DNA from: Actinomycetota bacterium
GTDB taxonomy: Bacteria > Actinomycetota > Acidimicrobiia > Acidimicrobiales > CADCSY01
DNA: 37,129 nucleotides
Direction of reading: 5' to 3'
NCBI GenBank assembly: GCA_016781135.1
Contig: JADDQY010000089.1
Location: 1 to 37,129, forward strand
The position numbers and the translations under genes were made by a program. Below the pieces are notes generated by a model. The model was not told the DNA's origin. It did not search any database and saw nothing but the letters and a program-made list of their open reading frames with translations. This document shows, piece by piece, positions 27,827 to 34,142 of the stretch (the first letter of the stretch is position 1; each line of letters opens with the position of its first letter).

Positions 27827-28618
27827 AGCGGCCTCCACCGCCAGGTCGTCCAGCAGCGCCGCCACCCCGGTGGGTCCCTCGACCACGACGTCTGCCCCGG
27901 CCGTCAGCTCGGCCGGTACCTCGTTGCTGGCCACCGCCACCCGGGCAACGTGGACTCCCGAGCCGGCCAAGCGGTCCAGCGCCTCGAACGCCGCCAGGTC
28001 GCCGCGATCGTCTCCCAGGAAGCACACCGCCTCCATGCCCGCGCCCAGAGCCTCGACCTCGGTGCCCTTGTCGATGGCGAGCGGCGGGTGGAGCTCGACC
28101 GAGGCCCGGGCCTCGTGCACCAAAAGCCCGCTGCGATCCGCCTCGGCCGCCGCCCACCCCCGCACCTGCGGGCCTTGCTCGGGACAGGTGCGGAAGTGCA
28201 AGGTGAGCGACAAGCCTTTGGCCTCGACGACCGTGCCGCCGAACTCGTCGCGGGCCCGCTTGGTCGCCGCTTCCACCGGAGCCCGCCACGACTCCACCTC
28301 GTCGACTTCGACACGGCGCCCGCCTCGCCAGCGCTCCAACCCGTAGAGGCCCGACAGGGCCAGGTCGGGACCGAGGTTGTCGACCAGGTAGGAGACGGGG
28401 CGGCCCGACACGACCCCGACGAGAGCGAAGCGACGGTTGAGGCTGCTGAGCACCTCGACGATGCCGGGGAGTGGCACCGCGGTCGCCGGATCGTCGACGA
28501 TTGGTGCCAGGGTGCCGTCGAAGTCGGTCAGCACCGCTGAGCGCGATGGCGAGTCGGCCAGTGGCCGGAGCGGCGACGGGAGGGCCACGTCGGATGACGC
28601 TACCGTCGCTGCTGCCAT
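27818..28618 (-). CDS. otsB: OtsB-like trehalose-6-phosphate phosphatase (HAD-IIB)
   Basis: 266 aa from ATG 28618; GTG 28588 would give 256 aa and lies 8 nt after a TAGCGT -10 on the same strand, so it may be the true leaderless start. HAD motifs: LTDFDGTLAPIVDDP (nucleophile and acid Asp), VVSGRPVSYL, the Lys in AIDKGTEVEAL, and FLGDDRGDLAAF. It removes phosphate from trehalose-6-phosphate. Phosphatases for glucosyl-3-phosphoglycerate are also HAD-type, so it could serve the gpgS product. Convergent with otsA, divergent from the lipoprotein gene. Confidence 0.85.
   Translation of the reverse strand: MAAATVASSDVALPSPLRPLADSPSRSAVLTDFDGTLAPIVDDPATAVPLPGIVEVLSSLNRRFALVGVVSGRPVSYLVDNLGPDLALSGLYGLERWRGGRRVEVDEVESWRAPVEAATKRARDEFGGTVVEAKGLSLTLHFRTCPEQGPQVRGWAAAEADRSGLLVHEARASVELHPPLAIDKGTEVEALGAGMEAVCFLGDDRGDLAAFEALDRLAGSGVHVARVAVASNEVPAELTAGADVVVEGPTGVAALLDDLAVEAASG
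28597..28606. promoter_or_regulatory. Overlapping divergent -10 elements (bidirectional promoter)
   Basis: ACGCTACCGT holds TACCGT on the plus strand (28601-28606) and TAGCGT on the minus strand (28602-28597), sharing the central TA. The plus element is 10 nt before ATG 28617 and the minus element 8 nt before in-frame GTG 28588. It could fire both the lipoprotein and otsB. Inference from motif and spacing only. Confidence 0.4.
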
Positions 28619-29441
28619 GGGCCGCCCGCTCCGCCGTCGCCACCGTCAGGCGGCCCTCGCCACCGTGGTCGCCCTGGCTGCCCTCCTCGGGCTGACCGCC
28701 TGTGAGGAGGGGACGGTCCGCCTCACCTTCCGTCCCGAGGTGGGCGACACCTACCGCTACGAGGTGGAGGTGCGCACGGTGTCGGAGGTCGACCTCGGAG
28801 GCGCGGCGCCGGAGCGCCGAGAGGAAGACGTCGTGCTCACCGCCGTGCACACGGTGTTGCGGTCCGGCGAGGAGGGGGTCCAGGTCCGGGTCCTGCTGCA
28901 GAGCCCGGGTGCGCCCGAGCAGGTGTTCGAGGTGACCTTCGACCGGGCGGCGCAACTGGAGTCGGTGCAGTCGATCGAGGGCGTTCCCGACGAACGGCTG
29001 GGAAACCTCGGGATCTCCGAGATCTTCCCGGCGGCGGCCGGAGCTCCGCCCGACCAACCGCTGGCTCCGGGTGCGAGCTGGACGATCGACGACGCCATCG
29101 AGCTACCCGAGAGCGGCTCCGACACCCGGCTGCAAGGGTCGGGACGCCTGGTCGAGTTGGGCGTGGTCGGCGACGAGGAGGTGGCTCGGCTGGTCTCCGC
29201 CGCCCGGCTGCCGCTCGAGTCGGTCTTGCCCACCCCCGGTGGACTGCTGCGCCTCGCCGGCGAGCAGGTCACCGAGTACACCGCCACCCACGACCTCGAC
29301 GACGGCGCGGTGCGGGACGCGACCTCCGACACCGTCGGCGAGTTCCGCTTGGAGGTGGAGCCGCAGGGCAGCGCCGGCGCCGCACCCATCGCCGGCTCCC
29401 TGCGGGTCGAGGTGAGCTCGCGCGCCCACCTCATCGGCTAG
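28617..29441 (+). CDS. Lipoprotein of unknown function
   Basis: 274 aa. Basic n-region, hydrophobic LATVVALAALLGLTAC and lipidation Cys about 29, then an acidic beta-rich extracytoplasmic domain (VRLTFRPEVGDTYRYEVEV, ASWTIDDAIELPES). The pattern recalls a lipid or ligand-binding lipoprotein with DUF6263-like character, but I cannot name the family with certainty. Its ATG overlaps the complementary ATG of otsB (CATG). A weak hairpin (29464-29485) follows. Confidence 0.7.
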   Translation: MGRPLRRRHRQAALATVVALAALLGLTACEEGTVRLTFRPEVGDTYRYEVEVRTVSEVDLGGAAPERREEDVVLTAVHTVLRSGEEGVQVRVLLQSPGAPEQVFEVTFDRAAQLESVQSIEGVPDERLGNLGISEIFPAAAGAPPDQPLAPGASWTIDDAIELPESGSDTRLQGSGRLVELGVVGDEEVARLVSAARLPLESVLPTPGGLLRLAGEQVTEYTATHDLDDGAVRDATSDTVGEFRLEVEPQGSAGAAPIAGSLRVEVSSRAHLIG

Positions 29442-29463
29442 GACGGCAGGGACACGGGATCGT

Positions 29464-29485
29464 GCTCCAGCGTCGCCCCTGGAGC
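29464..29485. terminator. Weak hairpin between convergent genes
   Basis: GCTCCAG pairs with CTGGAGC over an 8-nt loop, in the 64-nt gap between the lipoprotein gene and the opposing LytR_C gene. No T run, so only a possible bidirectional terminator. Confidence 0.35.
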
Positions 29486-29505
29486 AACAGAGCGTGCCGC
29501 TCCAG

Positions 29506-30054
29506 CTACTCCCGGGCGAGGTCTGCCGCGGCCACGAGAACCAGGTTGGCCGCCTCGAGGTCGTCCACCGGCGGAGGGTCGGGCAGCGGTGCCACCTCGG
29601 GCGCTGGATCGAACGACGCAGCCAACGCCTCGGCGGCCGCCTCGAACCCAGGGGTGTAGTAGACGACCGAGGCGTCGACCCGCTTGGTGTTCGTCGGCTC
29701 CGCCGTCTGATAGCCCTGTGCCGCCACCTGCTCGCTGATCGCACCGGCCAAGCCGGCGACTCCGCCCCCGTTGGCCACCAGCACGGTGATGGTCGAGGGG
29801 TCGATCGGGGCCAGGGTCGTCGAGGTGGTCGAAGCCTCCTGACCGGTTTCGGTCGACGCCGTCGTGCTCACGCCCCCGGCGAGGCCCGACTCATCGGGCG
29901 TGGTCGTCTCGAAGGGGCCGGGGCCGTCGGTGGCTTGGAGCAGCAGGATGCCGAGCGCCACCGCGACCAGGATGAGGACGATGCCGCGCAACATGGCACC
30001 GCTCGCCGAACGGCCGAAGGAGCCGTCGTTGGCGGCGTGGCGACCAGGGCTCAT
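29506..30054 (-). CDS. Membrane-anchored LytR_C-domain protein
   Basis: 182 aa. Basic cytoplasmic N-terminus, one transmembrane helix (about 21-42: LRGIVLILVAVALGILLLQ), a Thr/Ser-rich extracellular linker, and a LytR C-terminal-type domain (about 90-180) with ITVLVANGGGVAGLAGAIS and ASVVYYTPGFEAAAEALA. The domain is found fused to LytR-CpsA-Psr wall ligases or alone in actinobacteria; its ligand is unknown. ATG overlaps the stop of the DUF3263 gene (ATGA), so the pair is one unit. Confidence 0.85.
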   Translation of the reverse strand: MSPGRHAANDGSFGRSASGAMLRGIVLILVAVALGILLLQATDGPGPFETTTPDESGLAGGVSTTASTETGQEASTTSTTLAPIDPSTITVLVANGGGVAGLAGAISEQVAAQGYQTAEPTNTKRVDASVVYYTPGFEAAAEALAASFDPAPEVAPLPDPPPVDDLEAANLVLVAAADLARE

Positions 30055-30311
30055 CGAACCGGGGGCACGCCCGCCGAAGGTCCCTCGAACCGCACCCGGC
30101 GCCGCCGATCGCGCAGTCGTCGCAGCCGGCGCACCACCAGCGGGTCGTAGGCCAGTGCCTCGGTGGAGTCGACCAAGCTGCCCAGCACCTGGTAATACCG
30201 GGTCGCCGACATCGCCAGATGCCGCCGGATCGAGGCCTCCTTGGGCCCCGGCAGGCTCCACCACCGGCGTTCGAAGTCGAGGATCGCCTTCTCTCGCTCG
30301 GACAGGGGCAT
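30051..30311 (-). CDS. DUF3263 helix-turn-helix-like protein
   Basis: 86 aa. Family pattern LSEREKAILDFERRWWSLPGPKEASIRRHLAMSATRYYQVLG (two parts, residues about 3-44) is diagnostic for DUF3263, a small actinobacterial protein that looks like a DNA-binding sigma-type or HTH domain. The C-terminus is basic (RRLRRLRDRRRRVRF). Coupled to the LytR_C gene by a 4-nt overlap, as in many actinobacteria. Function not established. ATG 30311 leaves the family N-terminus intact. Confidence 0.85.
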   Translation of the reverse strand: MPLSEREKAILDFERRWWSLPGPKEASIRRHLAMSATRYYQVLGSLVDSTEALAYDPLVVRRLRRLRDRRRRVRFEGPSAGVPPVR

Positions 30312-30446
30312 CCCACGAAGCCTTACCTCGCGCCGCCTTCGATGCAAGGACCCCCGATGCAGGCAGGCGGCGAGCAGGCAGACCACGCGGCTGGGATGCG
30401 CTCCGGGAGCCACATAGGTGACGTGAGCCTGGGGTAGACGAGCCTC

Positions 30447-30581
30447 ATGCTCGTGCGCACGAAGCTCCTGGCCGCCGGCGTAGCCGCCCTTCTGCTTCTG
30501 GGCGGCACCGCCACCGCCTGCGGTGACGACGCCGGAGAGGACGAGATGGGCGACATGGAGATGAACGACGAAGGCGACTGA
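30447..30581 (+). CDS. 44-aa small lipoprotein-like peptide with acidic, Met-rich tail
   Basis: ATG 30447 to TGA 30581. N-terminal Lys/Arg followed by a hydrophobic stretch (LLAAGVAALLLLGGTATAC) with Cys25 in a lipobox-like context (ATAC), then a tail GDDAGEDEMGDMEMNDEGD rich in Asp, Glu and Met. This composition would suit metal binding or a surface tether, but that is speculation. The frame is clean and a hairpin (30607-30626) follows within 30 nt. It is the last plausible host gene before the tRNA remnant. Confidence 0.5.
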   Translation: MLVRTKLLAAGVAALLLLGGTATACGDDAGEDEMGDMEMNDEGD

Positions 30582-30606
30582 CCCCGGGAGACGAATGAGA
30601 GCGACT

Positions 30607-30626
30607 GCCACCCAGGAGACGGTGGC
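30607..30626 (+). terminator. Hairpin after the 44-aa lipoprotein gene
   Basis: GCCACC and GGTGGC enclose an 8-nt loop (6-bp stem, no mismatch) 26 nt after the stop codon. Followed by TCTAGT, not a T run. Possible terminator. The remaining bases to 30790 hold no recognisable gene. Confidence 0.35.
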
Positions 30627-30790
30627 TCTAGTACTGCATGTCGACAGGAGACTGGCACCTCGTGAGCGGCGGGGCGAGCTGTGGTGGGGCACGCGGGGTG
30701 CCACGGATCTGGCCCTGGGCGATTCACGCTGACAAAGCACTGGCAGTCACCGGTGAGGGGGCGGTCATCTCGCGTGCGCGGCGTCTTCTC

Positions 30791-30834
30791 GGAGCCGGGT
30801 CGGGGATTTGAACCCCGGACATCTTCTTTACAAG
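30791..30834 (-). other. tRNA-Thr(TGT) 3'-half remnant: attachment-site scar
   Basis: The minus strand carries anticodon-loop CTTGTAA (anticodon TGT), the 3' anticodon strand AGAAG, variable loop ATGTC, a perfect T arm (CGGGG, TTCAAAT, CCCCG), acceptor strand ACCCGGC, discriminator T and CC. The preceding bases (CATGA) do not pair with AGAAG, and no GCCGGGT 5' acceptor strand or D arm precedes it. It is therefore a 3' half only, as left at one end of an element integrated at a tRNA anticodon loop. Orientation puts the element to the right. Confidence 0.75.
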
Positions 30835-30952
30835 TCATGGACACCGGAGTGGCCGTAGTTGGTCGAGGTTGGCCATACCGGCCCTGACCTGCGGCGTTGC
30901 CGGTCGGCACCTGGTTGCAGTTGCTCTCGGTTGCCCAGCCCTGGTCCGAGTT

Positions 30953-30972
30953 GCGCTGACAACGCGCTGACA
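30953..30972 (+). repeat. Tandem GCGCTGACA repeats near the att scar
   Basis: GCGCTGACA occurs at 30953-30961 and again at 30964-30972 (11-bp period, one helical turn). CGCTGACA also occurs at 30727-30734 on the other side of the tRNA remnant. Spacing and place suggest arm-type sites for an integrase, though no integrase is available to test it. 30835-31055 has no recognisable gene. Confidence 0.35.
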
Positions 30973-31055
30973 CTAGAGGTCAAGTTGCAGGAGACGAAGG
31001 GTCCGCAGAACGGAGCGAGCGCCTGGGTTAGCTGACCCACCCCCCGAGTACGCTC

Positions 31056-31084
31056 GTGATATCACTTAGATGTCGGTAGCGACA
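31056..31084. promoter_or_regulatory. Operator candidates before the ribbon-helix-helix gene
   Basis: A perfect 10-bp palindrome GTGATATCAC (31056-31065) and a short inverted repeat TGTCG-GTAG-CGACA (31071-31084) lie 27-55 nt before ATG 31111. Ribbon-helix-helix antitoxins bind short palindromes in their own promoter, so autorepression is likely if the protein was functional. Confidence 0.4.
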
Positions 31085-31110
31085 GTGCTGTGACGAGAGG
31101 AGGGGTCTCC

Positions 31111-31315
31111 ATGACCGTTCGTAGGGCGACGGCGAAGCCGGGAGCGGTGAAGGTGGTAGACCTCCCACGTTCAGCAGTCATCGAGGATGTCAAAGCTGAG
31201 GCTCGCCGAGCTGGGATGAGCCTCGAACGGTTCATCGAGCTCGGTCGGGTCGGGGAAGCTCGATGACGACCGTCTACGCGACTTCTGGTCGATGGCAGGG
31301 CCTGGACTCGGCTGA
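31111..31315 (+). pseudogene. Frameshifted ribbon-helix-helix antitoxin-like gene
   Basis: Starts at ATG 31111 behind AGGAGGGG (31098-31105). Frame 1 gives 51 aa: VKVVDLPRSAVIEDVKAEARRAG then MSLERFIELGRVGEAR, a typical ribbon-helix-helix antitoxin (beta strand, then two helices), ending at TGA 31264. The +1 frame continues with KLDDDRLRDFWSMAGPGLG to TGA 31313, which looks like the natural C-terminus (acidic toxin-binding tail). A small indel near 31252-31262 (GGGG run) is the simplest explanation. No intact toxin gene follows; an unsupported 59-codon frame (31322-31501) fills the space up to the next gene. Confidence 0.6.
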
Positions 31316-31502
31316 CCCACAGTGCCGCCGGCGGACCTCTCCGGGGAGGCGGAGGATTTCGCTTGGCGGTTGACCGCCCTGTCCTTCGTCCAACTCGGTT
31401 CGTTTGCAACCTGTTTGCCGGGGGACCTGCCTGGGGGCGTCACCGTTGCCCAGGCAGGCAGGTCCACTGCTGAGCGGGCCTGTACGGCGGGTGGTAGTTG
31501 AT

Positions 31503-31524
31503 GGGGGTAACCTGGGGAGTAACC
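31503..31524 (+). repeat. Direct repeat before the Panacea gene
   Basis: GGGGGTAACC (31503-31512) and GGGGAGTAACC (31514-31524), an 11-bp period, directly upstream of the Shine-Dalgarno AAGGAG (31528-31533) of the next gene. Possible operator of an autoregulated module. Confidence 0.35.
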
Positions 31525-31540
31525 ACGAAGGAGAACGGCG

Positions 31541-32107
31541 ATGGGGACTGAAGCGTGGTACGACGAGGAGAAGCTCGGGGAACTCATGCTCTACGTCGCT
31601 GGGCGTATGAGTCAGGACCCGTCGTTCGGAGCGACCAAACTGAACAAGGTTCTCTTTTTTGCCGATTTCTTCCACTACGCGCAGCACGGCACTGCTATCA
31701 CCGGCGCCGAGTACCAAAAGTTGCGGTATGGACCGGCTCCGAGGCAGTTGGTCCCAGTGCAGCGTTCCTTGACAAGTACCGGCGCCGCTTTAATCCGGCG
31801 AAGTGAGGCAGGCCCCTACGCTCAGAAGCGCCTTACGCCGCTGCGAGACGCGGACCTATCGCGGTTTACAGGAACAGAGATTGCAATTGTAGATGAGATC
31901 ATCTCCTGCCTCACAGGCAGGACGGCGACAGAAGTAAGTGACATATCCCATCTAATGGTTGGATGGAAGATCGCGGCTGAGGGGGAGACGATCCCCTACG
32001 ACTCGGTCTTCCTTTACGACGGCCCCCTTACCGACAGTGACTACCGGTTCGCCAAGCAGATAGCTGAGCGGCTTCGTCCCGAGTTGGAAGGTGCCGGGAT
32101 CGCGTAA
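31541..32107 (+). CDS. Panacea-domain (SocA/GepA-like, DUF4065) protein, likely antitoxin
   Basis: 188 aa. The diagnostic block FGATKLNKVLFFADFFHYAQHG (two parts, about 28-49), AITGAEYQKLRYGPAPRQL and the later DISHLMVGWKIAAEGETIPY match the Panacea domain, which includes the SocA proteolysis adaptor of Caulobacter and antitoxins of many two-gene modules. ATG with AAGGAG 7 nt upstream. Its last 17 nt overlap the next gene (GTG 32091), the usual layout for a Panacea antitoxin with its toxin. Codon use is less GC-biased than the core genes. Role as antitoxin is inferred from family and neighbour. Confidence 0.85.
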   Translation: MGTEAWYDEEKLGELMLYVAGRMSQDPSFGATKLNKVLFFADFFHYAQHGTAITGAEYQKLRYGPAPRQLVPVQRSLTSTGAALIRRSEAGPYAQKRLTPLRDADLSRFTGTEIAIVDEIISCLTGRTATEVSDISHLMVGWKIAAEGETIPYDSVFLYDGPLTDSDYRFAKQIAERLRPELEGAGIA

Positions 32108-32384
32108 GCGAAGCGTTCGCTTGGAGCCATCGTTCGAAGAATCCGCTTCGGACGTTGAACAAGATGCGAGACGTTTCGATGACCTGTACCGGGGACTTGA
32201 GTGGCAGATAGCTACTAACGCGGAAAGCTGCCCAGAAGCGTCCGGTACACCGTTTCGCATCGCCAGGGCGCATGTTGAGACCGGACTCCTTCGTGTCCTC
32301 TTCACAATCAACTCCGACGACCTGTGCAGTCTCTGGTGGGTAGACATCACGACGGACCCAGAAGAGCAAGACAGAACGGGCTAG
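32091..32384 (+). CDS. Small RelE/ParE-like protein, putative toxin partner of the Panacea protein
   Basis: 97 aa, GTG start inside the end of the Panacea gene. Helical N-terminus (RRFDDLYRGLEWQIATNAE) followed by strand-like IARAHVETGLLRVLFTINSDDLCSLWWVDI. This helix-then-strand layout resembles RelE/ParE toxins (helical hairpin plus beta sheet, ribosome-dependent mRNA cutting or gyrase inhibition), but I cannot match the catalytic residues with confidence. Translational coupling with a Panacea antitoxin supports a toxin role. Confidence 0.6.
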   Translation: MPGSRKRSVRLEPSFEESASDVEQDARRFDDLYRGLEWQIATNAESCPEASGTPFRIARAHVETGLLRVLFTINSDDLCSLWWVDITTDPEEQDRTG

Positions 32385-32580
32385 TGTTCTGAGCCAGAGC
32401 TTGGGGTCGTCATTCCAGTTGGTGATCCCAGGTTCGGACGGATGCCACCAGCTCCTTGACCGAGCGTCGCGACCACTTGGTGGTGAGCTCGTTGGCCGAG
32501 TCCGACGAACACGAGTAGCTCGACAACAGCCACTTGCATCTGGGCCTCGAGCGGATGCACCATCGCAGGAACAACCGAGT

Positions 32581-32611
32581 GGCCCGGGCGGTGCGCTAAC
32601 ACCCCCGGGCC
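32581..32611 (+). terminator. Hairpin between the Panacea module and the next operon
   Basis: GGCCCGGG (32581-32588), one bulged C, GGTG, loop CGCTAA, CACC and CCCGGGCC: 12 bp in all. Lies 28 nt before ATG 32639 and its AGGAGG. No U-tract. It may end transcription from the left or act on the leader of the next gene. The rest of 32385-32638 shows no convincing gene. Confidence 0.5.
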
Positions 32612-32638
32612 TGGCCGACACCCCTAGGAGGTGCCGAC

Positions 32639-33211
32639 ATGTCTGACGCTACGCGTCCGCCTGACGTGGAACGCGGATCCGCCGACCCAAGCGCAGGTCT
32701 GGGTCACGACCAACTTGCCGCCCAGTTCTGCAAAGCGCTGGGCATGGTTGAAGCGATGGCCAGAACGGCCCTTGAGCTGATACCCGCTCCGATCATCGCA
32801 TCGGTCGATGGCGACGACGAGACCACTGAAGCGGAGATGGACGTCACCGAGGGCGGTGCGCCGACCGGTGACCTCGCAGACTGCCCCTGCAGTCGCCGGT
32901 GGTCGCTTGACCGGGCACACCACGATTGGCTCCTCAGCTTCGAGCAGCGAGGAGTCTCCGGCGCCGTAGGGGTGATGGAATACTTCGAGACGGACGCTGA
33001 CCAGAACGAGCGGGACGAGCTGACGCTCCTCAGCTGGGTGGACTTCCTCGACTTCGTGGCAGTGCACAACTGGCAAGATCCCGAAGCAGTTCAGAGCCTC
33101 GCTTCCATGGTCGATCACGCCATCCGCTGGCAGGAAAGCGCTACGAGAGCATCTTCTCGTCTCAAGGCGATCGCAGCGCTAGCAGAAGGGGAGCAAGATG
33201 GCGACCAGTAG
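32639..33211 (+). CDS. Accessory-region protein of unknown function
   Basis: 190 aa, ATG with AGGAGG 7 nt upstream. Acidic and soluble, with a helical C-terminal half (SWVDFLDFVAVHNWQDPEAV then SMVDHAIRWQESATRASSRL) and a CPC motif (about 82-84). No family is recognised. Its last 14 nt overlap the next gene, and these two are followed by two more overlapping or abutting genes, the last a recombinase fragment, so all four probably formed one operon of the element. Confidence 0.6.
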   Translation: MSDATRPPDVERGSADPSAGLGHDQLAAQFCKALGMVEAMARTALELIPAPIIASVDGDDETTEAEMDVTEGGAPTGDLADCPCSRRWSLDRAHHDWLLSFEQRGVSGAVGVMEYFETDADQNERDELTLLSWVDFLDFVAVHNWQDPEAVQSLASMVDHAIRWQESATRASSRLKAIAALAEGEQDGDQ

Positions 33212-33764
33212 CGCTTTGCCGATGCCGTCGCTCCACCAAGCCCTAGACCGTGGTCTCGGCCTCGAGCCTGCCGGCGACTGGGTCGAGCGTCTCGCGGAGC
33301 TGGTCTACTTCACCCTGCCTTCCACTCCCCCTCTCGAGCGTGTCCAGGAAGCCGCACGGGCGCGGGCACGGGCGCAGGGCACCATTCCACCTCCGAAGGC
33401 GTTGCGAGGGCGCAGGCGACGCCGAGAGCGCCAGGAGAGGGCGATCTACTGGCAGTGGGCCGCAGACCTCTACGAGACCCCGGAGCTAGCGGAGCAGGTC
33501 AAGGAGGCGTTGCCCTCGGAGATGGTGACCGACTTCGAGGCCATCGCCGATCTTCACCGCCGGCCCTACCGCCTCGACGTCCGCACGCTTCCCAGTTGGT
33601 GGCGCTGCCACAACTGCGGGGCCGCGTTCGACGAGGGGGAGGAAGAAGCCCTCGTAGTCCTTGCGGATTCCTCGAACGACCTCTCGGAGGACATCACCTA
33701 CTGCCTGGCCTGCATCAGGTCGAGGGTCCCGCCTGGACCTAGCGACCGTCCGGGGAGGCGCTGA
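33198..33764 (+). CDS. Accessory-region protein with paired CxxC motifs (zinc-ribbon-like)
   Basis: 188 aa. A basic middle (ALRGRRRRRERQERAIYWQWAADLYETPELAEQVKEALP) and, near the C-terminus, CHNCGAAFDEGEEEALVVL and CLACI (about 136-174), a likely structural zinc site. The Arg-rich block suggests nucleic-acid contact. I do not recognise the family. Overlaps the previous gene by 14 nt and ends 3 nt before the next ATG. Confidence 0.6.
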   Translation: MATSSALPMPSLHQALDRGLGLEPAGDWVERLAELVYFTLPSTPPLERVQEAARARARAQGTIPPPKALRGRRRRRERQERAIYWQWAADLYETPELAEQVKEALPSEMVTDFEAIADLHRRPYRLDVRTLPSWWRCHNCGAAFDEGEEEALVVLADSSNDLSEDITYCLACIRSRVPPGPSDRPGRR

Positions 33765-33767
33765 CCA

Positions 33768-34142
33768 ATGGCCCCCGTTCTCCCACCAAGTCTCTAGACG
33801 TGGCTCGAAGAGGGCTACGACCTGACCGTCATCCCCGACCTGGAGAACTACGCCCGGGTCATCGTGACAGCCCGTCATAAGGTGCCGGAGCACGAGCGGG
33901 ACCGCTTTGGCGGCGCACTTCTGGCGCCAGCTGTGGGCAATCGTCGGTTCCACCATCCGCCCGTCGAGAGGCGACTCCACGGCCTCGCCGTCGAGCACAT
34001 CCGCCACGCCAAGTGGATGATCCAGGGTCTGACCGACATGGAGGTGGCCGAGCGCTTCGACGCTGCCCTCCCCGAGGAGCTCCGAACCCTCGTCTGGGAG
34101 CAGATCAACGAGGCCGGAGACTGGCCCCTGGGGCGAAGCTGA
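33768..34142 (+). pseudogene. Gene interrupted by an in-frame TAG at codon 10
   Basis: ATG 33768, with GGGGAGG 10 nt upstream, opens MAPVLPPSL then TAG (33795-33797). The same frame then reads on for 114 codons, with conserved-looking text TWLEEGYDLTVIPDLENYARV, KVPEHERDRFGGALLAPAVG, HIRHAKWMIQGLTDMEVAERF, to TGA 34140. A single substitution is the simplest cause. Re-initiation at GTG 33864 would yield 92 aa. The stop overlaps the recombinase fragment start (TGATG). Confidence 0.6.

Noticed and set aside
30323..30973. Minus-strand open frame of 216 codons over the tRNA remnant
   Set aside because: It translates the tRNA fragment (the DVRGSNPRP text is a well-known tRNA artefact) and non-coding DNA; no domain, no conserved start.
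31322..31501. 59-codon plus frame between the antitoxin remnant and the Panacea gene
   Set aside because: No Shine-Dalgarno, no recognisable domain, and it could be a decayed toxin; too weak to list as a gene.
32401..32646. 81-codon plus and 73-codon minus frames in the gap after the RelE-like gene
   Set aside because: Mutually overlapping, low-complexity, without ribosome-binding site or motif.
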